The translations under genes and the position numbers were made by a program. Shown one piece after another: positions 1 through 7,184 of a DNA stretch of 11,209 nucleotides. The notes below the pieces were generated by a model. That model was not told the origin of the DNA and did no database searches. It was given only the letters and a program-made list of their open reading frames with translations. The DNA is from Luminiphilus sp. GTDB lineage: Bacteria; Pseudomonadota; Gammaproteobacteria; Pseudomonadales; Halieaceae. The stretch covers positions 1 to 11,209 of the forward strand of contig JAQXEB010000184.1 of assembly GCA_029251065.1 (NCBI GenBank). The letters run 5' to 3'. How positions within the stretch are numbered: the first letter of the stretch is position 1; the number at the start of each line of letters is the position of its first letter.

Positions 1-696
1 GTCAATATCCACCGTGGCCCCGTTAGCGCGTTCGAGCACCGGCACTAACGCGCTCTTAAGATCTGACTTTGCCCATTGCCAGATACCCAGCGCGAGGAGC
101 GCAATAAGCGACGTGGCGATGAGTCCTTCTTTTATCCGGAATAAGGGAACGGGTTTGTTGAGCGCAGACCCAAGCCCGTCTTTGGACGACTTGCCGAGCA
201 GCACGGTGAGAGAAGTCCTGCCGAGAAATGATTGAGCGAAGGCCTCAAAGCTCTTATTGCCCTGTAGATTAGCACCGGCGCTACGCATTTTTTGAACACC
301 ACCGTTAACGATAAAAGCGGCGATCAGTACGAGAGGCACAGCTGCAATTAGAGCACCTACCGTCGCATAGCGTTCAAACCCGAACCAGGCCAATACAGGC
401 AGCTGACTCAGACTCAGTAGCGCCGAGCCAAGCGCTCCGTGAAGTGCGGAATGACCAAGGTCAAATAGCCAGGGAAGGCTCAAAAGTAGAATGGTCTTCG
501 AAACGATTAACGACAGCGCAAACAGGCCGGCATTAATTCGAATGAGGGCGCAGCACAGTACTAGGACCGCGACCAATCCTGCACTCGCGCCGTAATCGGG
601 TATCATGCCTAACAAGAAGCCCAGCACGACACTGCTCCAAACGTGAGCCGTCGATAAGCCCCCTTTTACAAACTTTTTGACTGAACCGATAGCCAT
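1..696 (-). CDS. Partial membrane protein, TIGR03546-like N-terminus apparently fused to a TIGR03545-like domain
   Basis: This is an uninterrupted minus-strand frame of 232 codons from an ATG at 696 to the left edge, so the C-terminus is missing. The start follows a purine-rich AGGGGG at 706-701, at good ribosome-binding-site distance. The product begins MAIGSVKKFVKGG. It has hydrophobic segments near residues 20-50, 55-78 and 108-131, a polar stretch (about 135-185), and another membrane segment near 189-207. After this comes ERANGATVDID, which resembles the opening of the periplasmic TIGR03545 domain. TIGR03546 and TIGR03545 are uncharacterised families of outer-membrane bacteria, usually encoded as an adjacent gene pair; here both seem to be in one chain. 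Function is unknown; an envelope role is inference. The open frame is solid, the family assignment from memory is moderate, and the fusion depends on sequence beyond the edge. Confidence 0.6.
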   Translation of the reverse strand, partial: MAIGSVKKFVKGGLSTAHVWSSVVLGFLLGMIPDYGASAGLVAVLVLCCALIRINAGLFALSLIVSKTILLLSLPWLFDLGHSALHGALGSALLSLSQLPVLAWFGFERYATVGALIAAVPLVLIAAFIVNGGVQKMRSAGANLQGNKSFEAFAQSFLGRTSLTVLLGKSSKDGLGSALNKPVPLFRIKEGLIATSLIALLALGIWQWAKSDLKSALVPVLERANGATVDID

Positions 697-778
697 GTAC
701 CCCCCTGTACGCATTTACTCTACGACACCCCAAAAACTTCCACATTCAAGCGTTTGGCATAAGCAATGGGTCAGTGAT

Positions 779-796
779 GGCCTACCTAGGCAGGCC
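779..796 (-). terminator. Hairpin downstream of the DUF885 gene, possible weak terminator
   Basis: GGCCTGCCTAGGTAGGCC on the minus strand pairs along its length, with one G-U wobble, to give a 7-bp stem and CUAG loop. It starts about 27 nt after the DUF885 stop codon, in the direction of that gene. No T-run follows, so it is not a textbook intrinsic terminator. It could instead be an RNA-processing hairpin or a protein-binding palindrome. Confidence 0.3.
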
Positions 797-822
797 ATTA
801 TGTTACTCGCCGCGGTTGACCC

Positions 823-2643
823 TTATGGTCCTGCTTTCTGTGCAATCCAGCTCTCCACTTGCTCGCGCAGCAGGGCCAGAGGCATAGCACCATTCATGAG
901 CACTAGCTCATGGAATTCTCGCACATCAAAACGGCCACCCAGCTGGGTCTCAGCTTCGGCACGCAAATTGAGCAGGGCCAGCTGTCCGGTTTTATAAGCA
1001 GTTGCTTGGCCGGGCATCACCACATAGCGTTCGATCTCGCGAACTACCTCGCCTTCAGTCTTGCCCGTATTGGTCACCATGTACTCAATGGCTTTTTCGC
1101 GGCTCCAGCGTTTGGCGTGCAGGCCGGTGTCTACAACCAAGCGCACGGCACGAAACATTTCGGCCTGCAGACGTCCCAAATCACCTAGGGGATCATCGTC
1201 ATAGAGGCCCATATCGGTTTTGGCAATGCGCTCCGAATACAGTGCCCAGCCCTCTGCAAACGCGGTAAACGGAGACAGCTTGCGCAGCATGGGCACGTCC
1301 TCAATGAGTTGTGCCGCAGATATTTGGAAGTGATGGCCGGGAGATCCTTCGTGAATCATTAGGGTGGGGAGCTTCCAGCGCGGATTGTCTGCGGTATCTT
1401 TCAAGTTGATGTAAAACCGACCTGGCCGTGAACCGTCGAGAGCCGGCCCGCTGTAATAGCCACCCGGTGAGGCGTCCTCTCTTTCAGGGGCCACCCTAAT
1501 AATGTCGAGGGGCTGAGGGGGAATGGTAATAAAGTATTGGTCAGCCTGCGCCAAGACTTTGGCGTCAAAAGCCTTCAGGTACTCTATCATTTCCTCTCGA
1601 CCTTCATCGGTGTTTGGAAACTGTTGACTGGGGTCCTCCATAACCACCTGCACGCGCTCACCTAACGCGCCCTCGGGCACTCCCTGAGCGTCCATAATGG
1701 CGTGCATTTCAATGGCAATGCGAGCCACCTCCGCGAGTCCGGTATTGTGAATTTCTTCAGGACTGTAATCGGTCGAGGTGCTCGAGAGCAGGAGGTCTTT
1801 ATAAATGGCTTCGCCGTCGGGTAAACGCCAAATTCCGGCATCGTGGTTAGCGGTTAAGGCCATGTCTTCAAAGATCTCAATGATGCCCTCGTAGCCGGGA
1901 ATCACAGCTTCGCTAACAACCTCTTCGGCTGCGGCTTGAAGCTTTGCCTGGCTGTCGTCGTCGAGTTCGTCCACTGATGCTAGGCGCTTAGGCAATGAGG
2001 TGATCAGAATGTTTTCCAAGACGCCCCCGGCGACGAATTTACGCATGCCAACCAGTGCACTTTGAATAATGAAGTCAGGAGGGACCACGCCATGGTCGCG
2101 GTCATCGATCACGCGTTCGCGACTCTCGCGCAGTACACGTCCGAACTCTCTCAGACGCGCTACATAGCGCTCGGCACTGCGCCGATCGATGATGGCATGA
2201 GTGTCCGTGAGAAATTCGGGGAGATTTACAGTAACTCCGCTCAACTGATTAATCCGGTAGCCGCTGTATTCTCGCTCCGATTGCCTGAGTATATCGTCGA
2301 AGAACCAGGCGGCAATTTGCCAGCTCAGCAGCTCCTGCCCTTCGAGTCCTCCAGGGCCATAGGCATCGAGTCCGGCTCGAGCCTGCCGCAGAGTTTCCAA
2401 CGACTCATCTTCACCGGCCCGAGTGTAATCACTCAATTGACCACTGTGAAAATCAAGAAAAGTGTTATCGATAAGGCCAATACTGGTGAGCAATTCTGGA
2501 GAATCAGTGGCCAGTTGCAACGATACTTTGTTGACGTAGTTGTTGACGCCCACGGGGGTAATCCAGAACCAGAAGGCGGCGCCCGTGGTAACCGTAATAA
2601 CCAGTAATAAAGTGCCAATCACAATTCGCTTAAACAGGCGCAT
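823..2643 (-). CDS. DUF885 family membrane-anchored putative zinc metallopeptidase
   Basis: The product is 606 residues, about the usual size for DUF885 (PF05960), a family placed with the zinc metallopeptidase (Peptidase MA) fold. The N-terminus, MRLFKRIVIG followed by hydrophobic residues to about 28, is a signal anchor or signal peptide, so the large domain probably lies in the periplasm. The family signature is plain: HEGSPGHH at residues 431-438 and EGWALYSE beginning at E464. The histidines and E464 are likely zinc ligands, with E432 as catalytic base (inferred from related peptidases). The substrate is unknown; peptide hydrolysis is the best guess. The frame extends upstream to a TTG at 2778, but the ATG at 2643 places the membrane segment at the N-terminus and is preferred, although its ribosome binding site is weak. 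A possible promoter on this strand is TTGGGT (2778-2773), 17 bp, TATGAG (2755-2750). It is transcribed divergently from the TetR operon. Confidence 0.88.
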   Translation of the reverse strand: MRLFKRIVIGTLLLVITVTTGAAFWFWITPVGVNNYVNKVSLQLATDSPELLTSIGLIDNTFLDFHSGQLSDYTRAGEDESLETLRQARAGLDAYGPGGLEGQELLSWQIAAWFFDDILRQSEREYSGYRINQLSGVTVNLPEFLTDTHAIIDRRSAERYVARLREFGRVLRESRERVIDDRDHGVVPPDFIIQSALVGMRKFVAGGVLENILITSLPKRLASVDELDDDSQAKLQAAAEEVVSEAVIPGYEGIIEIFEDMALTANHDAGIWRLPDGEAIYKDLLLSSTSTDYSPEEIHNTGLAEVARIAIEMHAIMDAQGVPEGALGERVQVVMEDPSQQFPNTDEGREEMIEYLKAFDAKVLAQADQYFITIPPQPLDIIRVAPEREDASPGGYYSGPALDGSRPGRFYINLKDTADNPRWKLPTLMIHEGSPGHHFQISAAQLIEDVPMLRKLSPFTAFAEGWALYSERIAKTDMGLYDDDPLGDLGRLQAEMFRAVRLVVDTGLHAKRWSREKAIEYMVTNTGKTEGEVVREIERYVVMPGQATAYKTGQLALLNLRAEAETQLGGRFDVREFHELVLMNGAMPLALLREQVESWIAQKAGP

Positions 2644-2857
2644 ATCCAGACTCAATTCAGAAAAATTCAGAATAACATGGCGGTCGGTGCGAATGCTCCC
2701 AAAGCCAACCAAACGGGCTTGCTGACAACGACTGGCCGATGCGGCGGCGCTCATACCGCAGTCATATGCCGCACCCAATTTTCAGCCCATCAGAAATATT
2801 TGTTCCGCTACGGGTGTCGGCTGGTCCGGCAAGGCCATGGATCTCTGATCCCCTGCC

Positions 2858-2878
2858 CACTCTTGCGAGTGAATTCAC
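2858..2878. promoter_or_regulatory. Overlapping palindromes just upstream of the TetR promoter
   Basis: Two inverted repeats share bases here: CACTC-ttgc-GAGTG (2858-2871) and the perfect 10-bp palindrome GTGAATTCAC (2869-2878). They end 2 bp before the -35 hexamer of the TetR promoter, a typical place for an activator or secondary operator site. The sequence differs from the GACCG-based operator downstream, so any binding protein would probably be different. Chance is possible; no protein is assigned. Confidence 0.3.
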
Positions 2879-2880
2879 AG

Positions 2881-2909
2881 TTGAAATGACCGCCGGTCAT
2901 CTATATAGT
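2881..2909 (+). promoter_or_regulatory. Sigma70-type promoter of the TetR operon
   Basis: The -35 TTGAAA (2881-2886) and -10 TATAGT (2904-2909) are separated by exactly 17 bp, and each hexamer is one mismatch from consensus. Transcription should begin near 2916, about 70 nt before the preferred TetR start. This excludes the TTG codon at 2940 as the likely start only by its lack of a good ribosome binding site, not by position. The spacer and the start region are occupied by the operator palindrome, so the promoter should be strong but repressible. Confidence 0.75.
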
Positions 2910-2922
2910 CGACCGGCGGTCA
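2887..2922. promoter_or_regulatory. TetR operator: 36-bp double palindrome
   Basis: Two 13-bp arms, TGACCGCCGGTCA (2887-2899) and CGACCGGCGGTCA (2910-2922), are inverted copies of each other matching at 12 of 13 positions. Each arm is itself a near-palindrome (GACCG-N-CGGTC). The centre, CTATATAG (2901-2908), is also palindromic, so the whole 36 bp has dyad symmetry with only two unmatched pairs. One arm fills the -35/-10 spacer and the other covers the transcription start, so bound repressor would block RNA polymerase. TetR proteins commonly bind such sites next to their own genes, and the next gene is a TetR; the pairing is inference. The site could also affect the divergent DUF885 gene. 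Confidence 0.75.
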
Positions 2923-2987
2923 GTTATTAATCGGGGCGGTTGGGCGTCCTGATCAAGCAATACAACCTACCAAGCGTGGAGACACCG

Positions 2988-3656
2988 ATGAGTTCAGTCG
3001 TTGTGATCAATCAGAGAGCGCGCAGTGCAGAGCAAAAAGCGCTGCGCAGGCAGGAGGTCTTGAGAGCGGCCGAAAGCTACTTTCAAGAGGTGGGCTTTGA
3101 AGCCTTTTCCATGGCTCAACTCGCCACGAAGACGGGCATCGCGAAAGGCACCCTCTACCTTTACTTCAAAACTCGAGAAGAAATTTTTCTAACCCTTTAC
3201 GACCAAAGCTTGATCCGTTGGAGCAGCGCGTTTATCGCAACGCTATCGGAAGATATGACTAGCAATGCGTATGCTCAATCGCTCTACAAAACGACTCATA
3301 CCGATGGCGTATTTTTACCGTTACTGATCAGACTCGAGCATGTCATTGAGCACAATGTGGCTATTCCCCGACTCATCGAATCCAAGCGCGTTTTCATGCA
3401 ACAAGTCGATGCTGTTGCCAAAGTGACGTCCTCAGCACTCGCCTTGGGCACAGCGCAAGCAAACGAAGTCGTCAAAACGATGGGGGTGCTTCTAATCGGG
3501 GCAACACAGACCGACCAGCGCCCGGCACTCGATAACGAGGTGCTGCCTGCCGATGTACAGCACCTTATTACCAGTTTTTCGTCAGAACCACTCTTTGTCA
3601 AAAATGCGGTTCGTATCATAGAAAGCATTCGCGCAGAGGCACTATCGAATGGCTAA
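2988..3656 (+). CDS. TetR/AcrR family transcriptional regulator
   Basis: The product is 222 residues, normal for a TetR repressor. The N-terminal DNA-binding domain spans about residues 16-65, with the helix-turn-helix near 41-60 (SMAQLATKTGIAKGTLYLYF followed by KTREEIF), a very typical TetR signature. The rest is the helical ligand-binding and dimer domain, too variable to predict the ligand. The ATG at 2988 is chosen because GGAG at 2978-2981 lies 6 nt upstream; the frame also reaches a TTG at 2940 that lacks a good ribosome binding site. It follows a strong promoter overlapped by a large palindrome, which points to autorepression. No terminator is visible in the 73 nt before the aldehyde dehydrogenase gene, so it probably heads and controls the operon through 6987. 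Confidence 0.92.
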   Translation: MSSVVVINQRARSAEQKALRRQEVLRAAESYFQEVGFEAFSMAQLATKTGIAKGTLYLYFKTREEIFLTLYDQSLIRWSSAFIATLSEDMTSNAYAQSLYKTTHTDGVFLPLLIRLEHVIEHNVAIPRLIESKRVFMQQVDAVAKVTSSALALGTAQANEVVKTMGVLLIGATQTDQRPALDNEVLPADVQHLITSFSSEPLFVKNAVRIIESIRAEALSNG

Positions 3657-3729
3657 TCGAGTCAAATTTACAGACAAAAAAGCAGAATCACAAAATAGAC
3701 AATAGACCAGTTAATCTCGGAGAAAAACC

Positions 3730-5190
3730 ATGGGCGCAGCCGAACAGCACAACCTGACAAGCTCGAATACACAAGATCTAGACGCATTAATCGCGCTGCA
3801 AAAAGCGCAGTTTCGTGCCGAGGGTGAGGTCACTTATGCCACACGCATTGATCGCCTAAAACGACTCAAGGCGCTGATCGTCGAAAACAAAGTGGAATTC
3901 GCCAACACGACCAAGCGTGAATTCAACGGAGCGCGGTCTTATGAATTCAGTTTGTTTTCAGAGTTCGCGTCAAAGGTAGAGGCCATCGACTACTCCATGA
4001 AACATTTAAAAGCGTGGATGAAGCCTGAAAAGCGACAAACCAACAAACCGATGAATTTTTTGGGGGGTAAAGGTCAGGTCAGACATTTCCCAAAGGGCGT
4101 CGTCGGCATCATTTCGCCTTGGAACCTGCCCTTTGGCCTCACTGTTGCGCCGTTGACCAGTGCCCTCGCCGCGGGTAACCGAGCGCTATTAAAGCCCTCA
4201 GAATTCGTTCCTGAAACCGCGGCCTTGTTTGCCGAAGTTGTCCCTAAGTATTTCTCAAACGATGAAGTCGCCGTTGTCACCGGAGGCGCCGAGGTGAGTC
4301 AACAATTTGCACAGCTGCCTTTTGACCACCTGCTCTTTACGGGATCCACCCGAGTTGGCGCGCAAGTCATGCAAGCCGCATCAAAAAACCTGGTCCCCGT
4401 CACACTGGAACTTGGCGGCAAGTCCCCGGTCATTATTGGGCGTAGCGCAAAACTTGACCTCGCAGGAACACGCCTGACCTTCGGCAAGCTACTCAATGGC
4501 GGTCAATTGTGCCTGTCTCCGGACTACGTCCTTGTGCCACAGGAACTCGAAGAACAGCTGGTTGCTCGGGTCGTGCATGAAGCGCAGTCGATGTATCCAA
4601 ACATTACCGAAAATACCGATTACGCCGGTGTAATCAACGAACGACACTTCGCTAGATTACAAAACTACATTGATGACGCAGTGGCCAAGGGCGCCAAGCT
4701 CACGATTGTTGGTGCTGACCAGACACGGGCGTCTGAAAACAACCGTCGTATGCCACTGCACATTCTACAAAACGTCAATGAAGACATGCTGGTCATGCAC
4801 GAGGAGATTTTTGGTCCCATTCTCCCTGTGATGACCTACTCGGACATCACAGAGGTTCCAGATCAGGTTGAACCGCGCCGAAACCCCCTCGCTCTGTACT
4901 ATTTTGGTAAGGATAAAACTGAGCAAGAGTACTTGCTCAGTCACGTGCCAAGCGGTGGTGTTTGCATCAATGACATTACACTGCATTACGTCCAGGAAGA
5001 TCTGCCGTTTGGCGGTGTTGGCGCCTCAGGAATGGGCGCTTATCACGGCCCGGAAGGCTTTAGAACCTTAAGCCACCCGCGCGCGATTTACAGTCAAACC
5101 ATGATCGATGTCTTACCGATCATCGGTGCTCGCCCACCCTTTGGGGAGAAGTTCCGCAAAAAAATCAGCGGAATTCTTGGCGCAATTTAA
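3730..5190 (+). CDS. Aldehyde dehydrogenase, coniferyl-aldehyde dehydrogenase type
   Basis: This NAD(P)-dependent enzyme oxidises an aldehyde to its carboxylic acid in the cytoplasm. The 486-residue product has all ALDH landmarks: SPWN (129-132, N132 stabilising the intermediate), FTGST (203-207) for the cofactor, LELGGKSP with general-base E227, NGGQLC with catalytic C261, and EEIFGP and PFGG motifs in the C-terminal half. The ending with GAYHGPEGF and HPR is typical of class 3 and coniferyl-aldehyde dehydrogenase (CalB-like) members, usually annotated for aromatic or long-chain aldehydes; the true substrate cannot be read from sequence. The ATG at 3730 has GGAG at 3719-3722. It lies 73 nt after the TetR gene and 175 nt before the reductase, probably in the same transcript. 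I see no damage to the active site. Confidence 0.93.
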   Translation: MGAAEQHNLTSSNTQDLDALIALQKAQFRAEGEVTYATRIDRLKRLKALIVENKVEFANTTKREFNGARSYEFSLFSEFASKVEAIDYSMKHLKAWMKPEKRQTNKPMNFLGGKGQVRHFPKGVVGIISPWNLPFGLTVAPLTSALAAGNRALLKPSEFVPETAALFAEVVPKYFSNDEVAVVTGGAEVSQQFAQLPFDHLLFTGSTRVGAQVMQAASKNLVPVTLELGGKSPVIIGRSAKLDLAGTRLTFGKLLNGGQLCLSPDYVLVPQELEEQLVARVVHEAQSMYPNITENTDYAGVINERHFARLQNYIDDAVAKGAKLTIVGADQTRASENNRRMPLHILQNVNEDMLVMHEEIFGPILPVMTYSDITEVPDQVEPRRNPLALYYFGKDKTEQEYLLSHVPSGGVCINDITLHYVQEDLPFGGVGASGMGAYHGPEGFRTLSHPRAIYSQTMIDVLPIIGARPPFGEKFRKKISGILGAI

Positions 5191-5196
5191 GTTAAA

Positions 5197-5214
5197 CGCT
5201 CATGTACTTGAGCG
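5197..5214 (+). other. Intercistronic palindrome/hairpin after the aldehyde dehydrogenase gene
   Basis: CGCTCA-tgtact-TGAGCG is a 6-bp stem with a 6-nt loop. The loop is nearly symmetric too (GTAC at its centre), so the 18 bp form a palindrome with one unmatched pair. It begins 7 nt after the stop codon. No T-run follows, so it is more likely an mRNA-stabilising or processing hairpin, or a protein-binding site, than a full terminator. Confidence 0.3.
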
Positions 5215-5312
5215 GGAAAATCGATACCGCAGCGGCGCTCAAGGGTCATTATATGGACCTGATTTCACCGTGCAGCCAGGCACGGTCAGCGCTGTAGCTG
5301 ATACCTAATCAC

Positions 5313-5337
5313 GGGCACTTCAAAAAAGAAGTAGCCC
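5313..5337 (+). other. Intercistronic hairpin before the reductase gene
   Basis: GGGCACTTC and GAAGTAGCCC pair as a 9-bp stem with one bulged A, closing an A6 loop (5322-5327). It ends about 28 nt before the reductase start. There is no T-run after it. It may define a 5' end or processing site that sets relative expression of the downstream genes. Between it and the previous hairpin (5215-5312) I see no credible gene. Confidence 0.3.
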
Positions 5338-5365
5338 TCATGGATAAACTCTCGGGAGCGCAATC

Positions 5366-6376
5366 ATGACGACCAATCGCCAATGGCTATTAGCAGAACG
5401 ACCCTCAGGAATGGTAGGTCCACATAACTTTAAGTACGCCGAAACCCCAATCCCTGAACCCAAAAGTGATGAGGTACTGGTAAAAAACCTGTTCCTGTCA
5501 TTCGATCCGGCGCAGCGAAACTGGATGGTCGACCGCAAGGCTTATCTGCCGCCGGTGGCCATCGGCGAACCCATGCGGGCCGCGTCAGTTGGAGAAGTCA
5601 TTGATTCCCGTCACCCCGACTATGAAGTGGGCGACCTCGTGCAAACAACGGGTTATTGGCAAGATTATGTGGTCGCGGCTCCCGGTGAAGGCCCCATGGG
5701 TTTGGTGAAATTACCACCCGGCGTATCGCCCGAAATGATGTTATCGGTGCTCGGTATCACTGGTCTCACGGCCTACTTTGGATTACTGGAGATTGGTCAG
5801 CCCAAAGCCGGTGACACCGTTCTTGTCTCGGGTGCTGCGGGCTCTACAGGCTCGTTCGTCGGTCAAATAGCAAAGCTCAAGGGTTGCCGAGTCGTCGGTA
5901 TTGCCGGAGGCCCCGACAAATGTCGCTGGCTAAAAGAGACTGTCGGCTTCGACGCCGTCATCGATTACAAAAATGAAGACGTTAGTGCGCAAATTGCACA
6001 TCACTGCCCCGACAAGTGGGACGTATTCTTTGACAACGTCGGAGGTCCTATTCTCGAGGCGGCCATAGATCACGTTAATCTGCGCTCACGGATTGTGTTG
6101 TGTGGGAGTATCTCCGGCTACAACGCGACCACCCCCATGCCCGGCCCCTCAAATTTATCGAATCTGACGATTAACCGCGCACGAATGGAGGGCTTTGTTA
6201 TTTTGGATTACATGCCACGCGCAATGGAGGCCATTGAGGACTTAATGACGTGGGTCTTATCGGGCGACTTAGTGTACCAAGTCGATTTGCAGGAAGGCTT
6301 TGACAATATTCCTGCCACCTTGCAGCGACTTTACACTGGCAAGAATCTTGGCAAACAACTGCTCAAAATTAGCTAA
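5366..6376 (+). CDS. NADP-dependent oxidoreductase of the COG2130 (YncB/CurA-like) MDR family
   Basis: This is a zinc-independent medium-chain reductase whose relatives use NADPH to reduce the C=C bond of alpha,beta-unsaturated ketones and aldehydes (2-alkenal, prostaglandin and curcumin reductases). The 336-residue product matches the family length. Motifs include LSFDPAQRNWM (44-54), the nucleotide-binding loop VSGAAGSTGSFVGQIAKLKG (154-173), the family hallmark VFFDNVGG (220-227), and a C-terminus ending GKNLGKQLLKIS. The cysteine and histidine zinc ligands of true alcohol dehydrogenases are absent. The ATG at 5366 has GGGAG at 5354-5358. A nine-residue frame from an ATG at 5340 ends at a TGA overlapping this start (ATGA) and might couple translation, but it has no clear ribosome binding site. 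The gene lies 23 nt before the next one, clearly the same operon. Confidence 0.9.
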   Translation: MTTNRQWLLAERPSGMVGPHNFKYAETPIPEPKSDEVLVKNLFLSFDPAQRNWMVDRKAYLPPVAIGEPMRAASVGEVIDSRHPDYEVGDLVQTTGYWQDYVVAAPGEGPMGLVKLPPGVSPEMMLSVLGITGLTAYFGLLEIGQPKAGDTVLVSGAAGSTGSFVGQIAKLKGCRVVGIAGGPDKCRWLKETVGFDAVIDYKNEDVSAQIAHHCPDKWDVFFDNVGGPILEAAIDHVNLRSRIVLCGSISGYNATTPMPGPSNLSNLTINRARMEGFVILDYMPRAMEAIEDLMTWVLSGDLVYQVDLQEGFDNIPATLQRLYTGKNLGKQLLKIS

Positions 6377-6399
6377 CGCGGGTTACCAGGAGGATCGCT

Positions 6400-6987
6400 A
6401 TGACACACATCACACCCAAGTCGCGCGAGGAAGTGCCTGATTTAGCGCCGATGCTTCAAATGGTGGAGGCGTCCATGGGCTTTTTGCCTGCGTCCATGAT
6501 GACCATGGCGCATTGGCCAGACCTGACTCAAGCCTTCGGAGGGCTTGGCGCGACCATTTTGAACACGGGAGAATTAGACCCCGGACTCAAACAATTGATT
6601 GCCTTCGCGGTGAGTAACGCCGCGGGATGCCGTTATTGCCAAGCACATACGGCTAAGTCCGCACAAAAAAACGCGGTCAGCGAAGACAAAATACAGGCTG
6701 TCTTTGAGTTTGAGCGCAGCGACTTTTTTTCTGATCGAGAAAAAGCCGCGCTTCGCGTTGCAGTGCATGCCGGCATGGTGCCCAACGCCGTAGAACCCGA
6801 GCACATGAGTGAATTATCCAACCATTTCAGTGACAAACAGGCGGTAGAGATTGTCGCCGTAATTTCACTGTTTGGTTTTCTAAATCGGTGGAACGACACG
6901 ATGGCAACGACTTTGGAAAGCGCGCCCAAGCGCTTTGCAGCAGACCAACTTGCCTCGCAAGGCTGGGTGCCAGGCAAGCACGAATAA
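6400..6987 (+). CDS. AhpD-like carboxymuconolactone decarboxylase (CMD) domain protein
   Basis: The 195-residue product is an all-helical CMD/AhpD-type protein. Family members include alkylhydroperoxidase AhpD, which reduces organic peroxides through a CxxC thiol pair. The motif GCRYCQAHT places the cysteines at 77 and 80, with H83. Two details differ from classic AhpD: the histidine is three, not four, residues after the second cysteine, and the expected upstream glutamate, 12 residues before the first cysteine, is Q65. The proton relay is therefore altered, so peroxidase activity should not be assumed. The start has a perfect AGGAGG at 6388-6393, 6 nt upstream. It is the last gene of the TetR operon, and it may repair peroxides or act on the pathway substrate; both are guesses. 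Confidence 0.85.
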   Translation: MTHITPKSREEVPDLAPMLQMVEASMGFLPASMMTMAHWPDLTQAFGGLGATILNTGELDPGLKQLIAFAVSNAAGCRYCQAHTAKSAQKNAVSEDKIQAVFEFERSDFFSDREKAALRVAVHAGMVPNAVEPEHMSELSNHFSDKQAVEIVAVISLFGFLNRWNDTMATTLESAPKRFAADQLASQGWVPGKHE

Positions 6988-7128
6988 TCACGGTCGATTG
7001 CAGCTCATCGCTAAAAAAGCAAAGCGCTTGGCCAGCGGGCTCCTGCCCTACTTTGAATGCGCCTCAATCGATTGTGTGACTCAACGTAACTCATTGTTCT
7101 TGCAAGCCCCTCTCTTCGCCCTAACGTT

Positions 7129-7148
7129 GATCCGGCATTAGCCGGGTT
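7129..7148 (+). terminator. GC-rich hairpin, possible end of the TetR operon
   Basis: CCGGC-atta-GCCGG (7132-7145) is a 5-bp GC stem with a 4-nt loop, extendable by A-U and wobble pairs to 8 bp. It lies about 140 nt after the CMD gene stop. The following GTTAAT is only slightly T-rich, so termination is uncertain. No better terminator is visible between 6988 and 7323, and the rest of that stretch holds nothing else I can support on the plus strand. Confidence 0.3.
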
Positions 7149-7184
7149 AATACAACGACGACGTATTGGGAGAAGAGCTTGCCG

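Noticed and set aside
2644..2778. TTG start extending the DUF885 protein by 45 residues.
   Set aside because: It would bury the membrane anchor behind a non-hydrophobic, cysteine-containing leader unlike a secreted protein; the ATG at 2643 fits better.
2940..2987. TTG start adding 16 residues to the TetR protein.
   Set aside because: There is no good ribosome binding site before it, while the ATG at 2988 has GGAG at ideal distance and gives a typical TetR N-terminus.
5202..5297. A 31-codon plus-strand frame (MYLSGKIDTAAALKG...) between the dehydrogenase and reductase genes.
   Set aside because: There is no ribosome binding site, its start sits in the hairpin loop at 5197-5214, and the composition is undistinguished.
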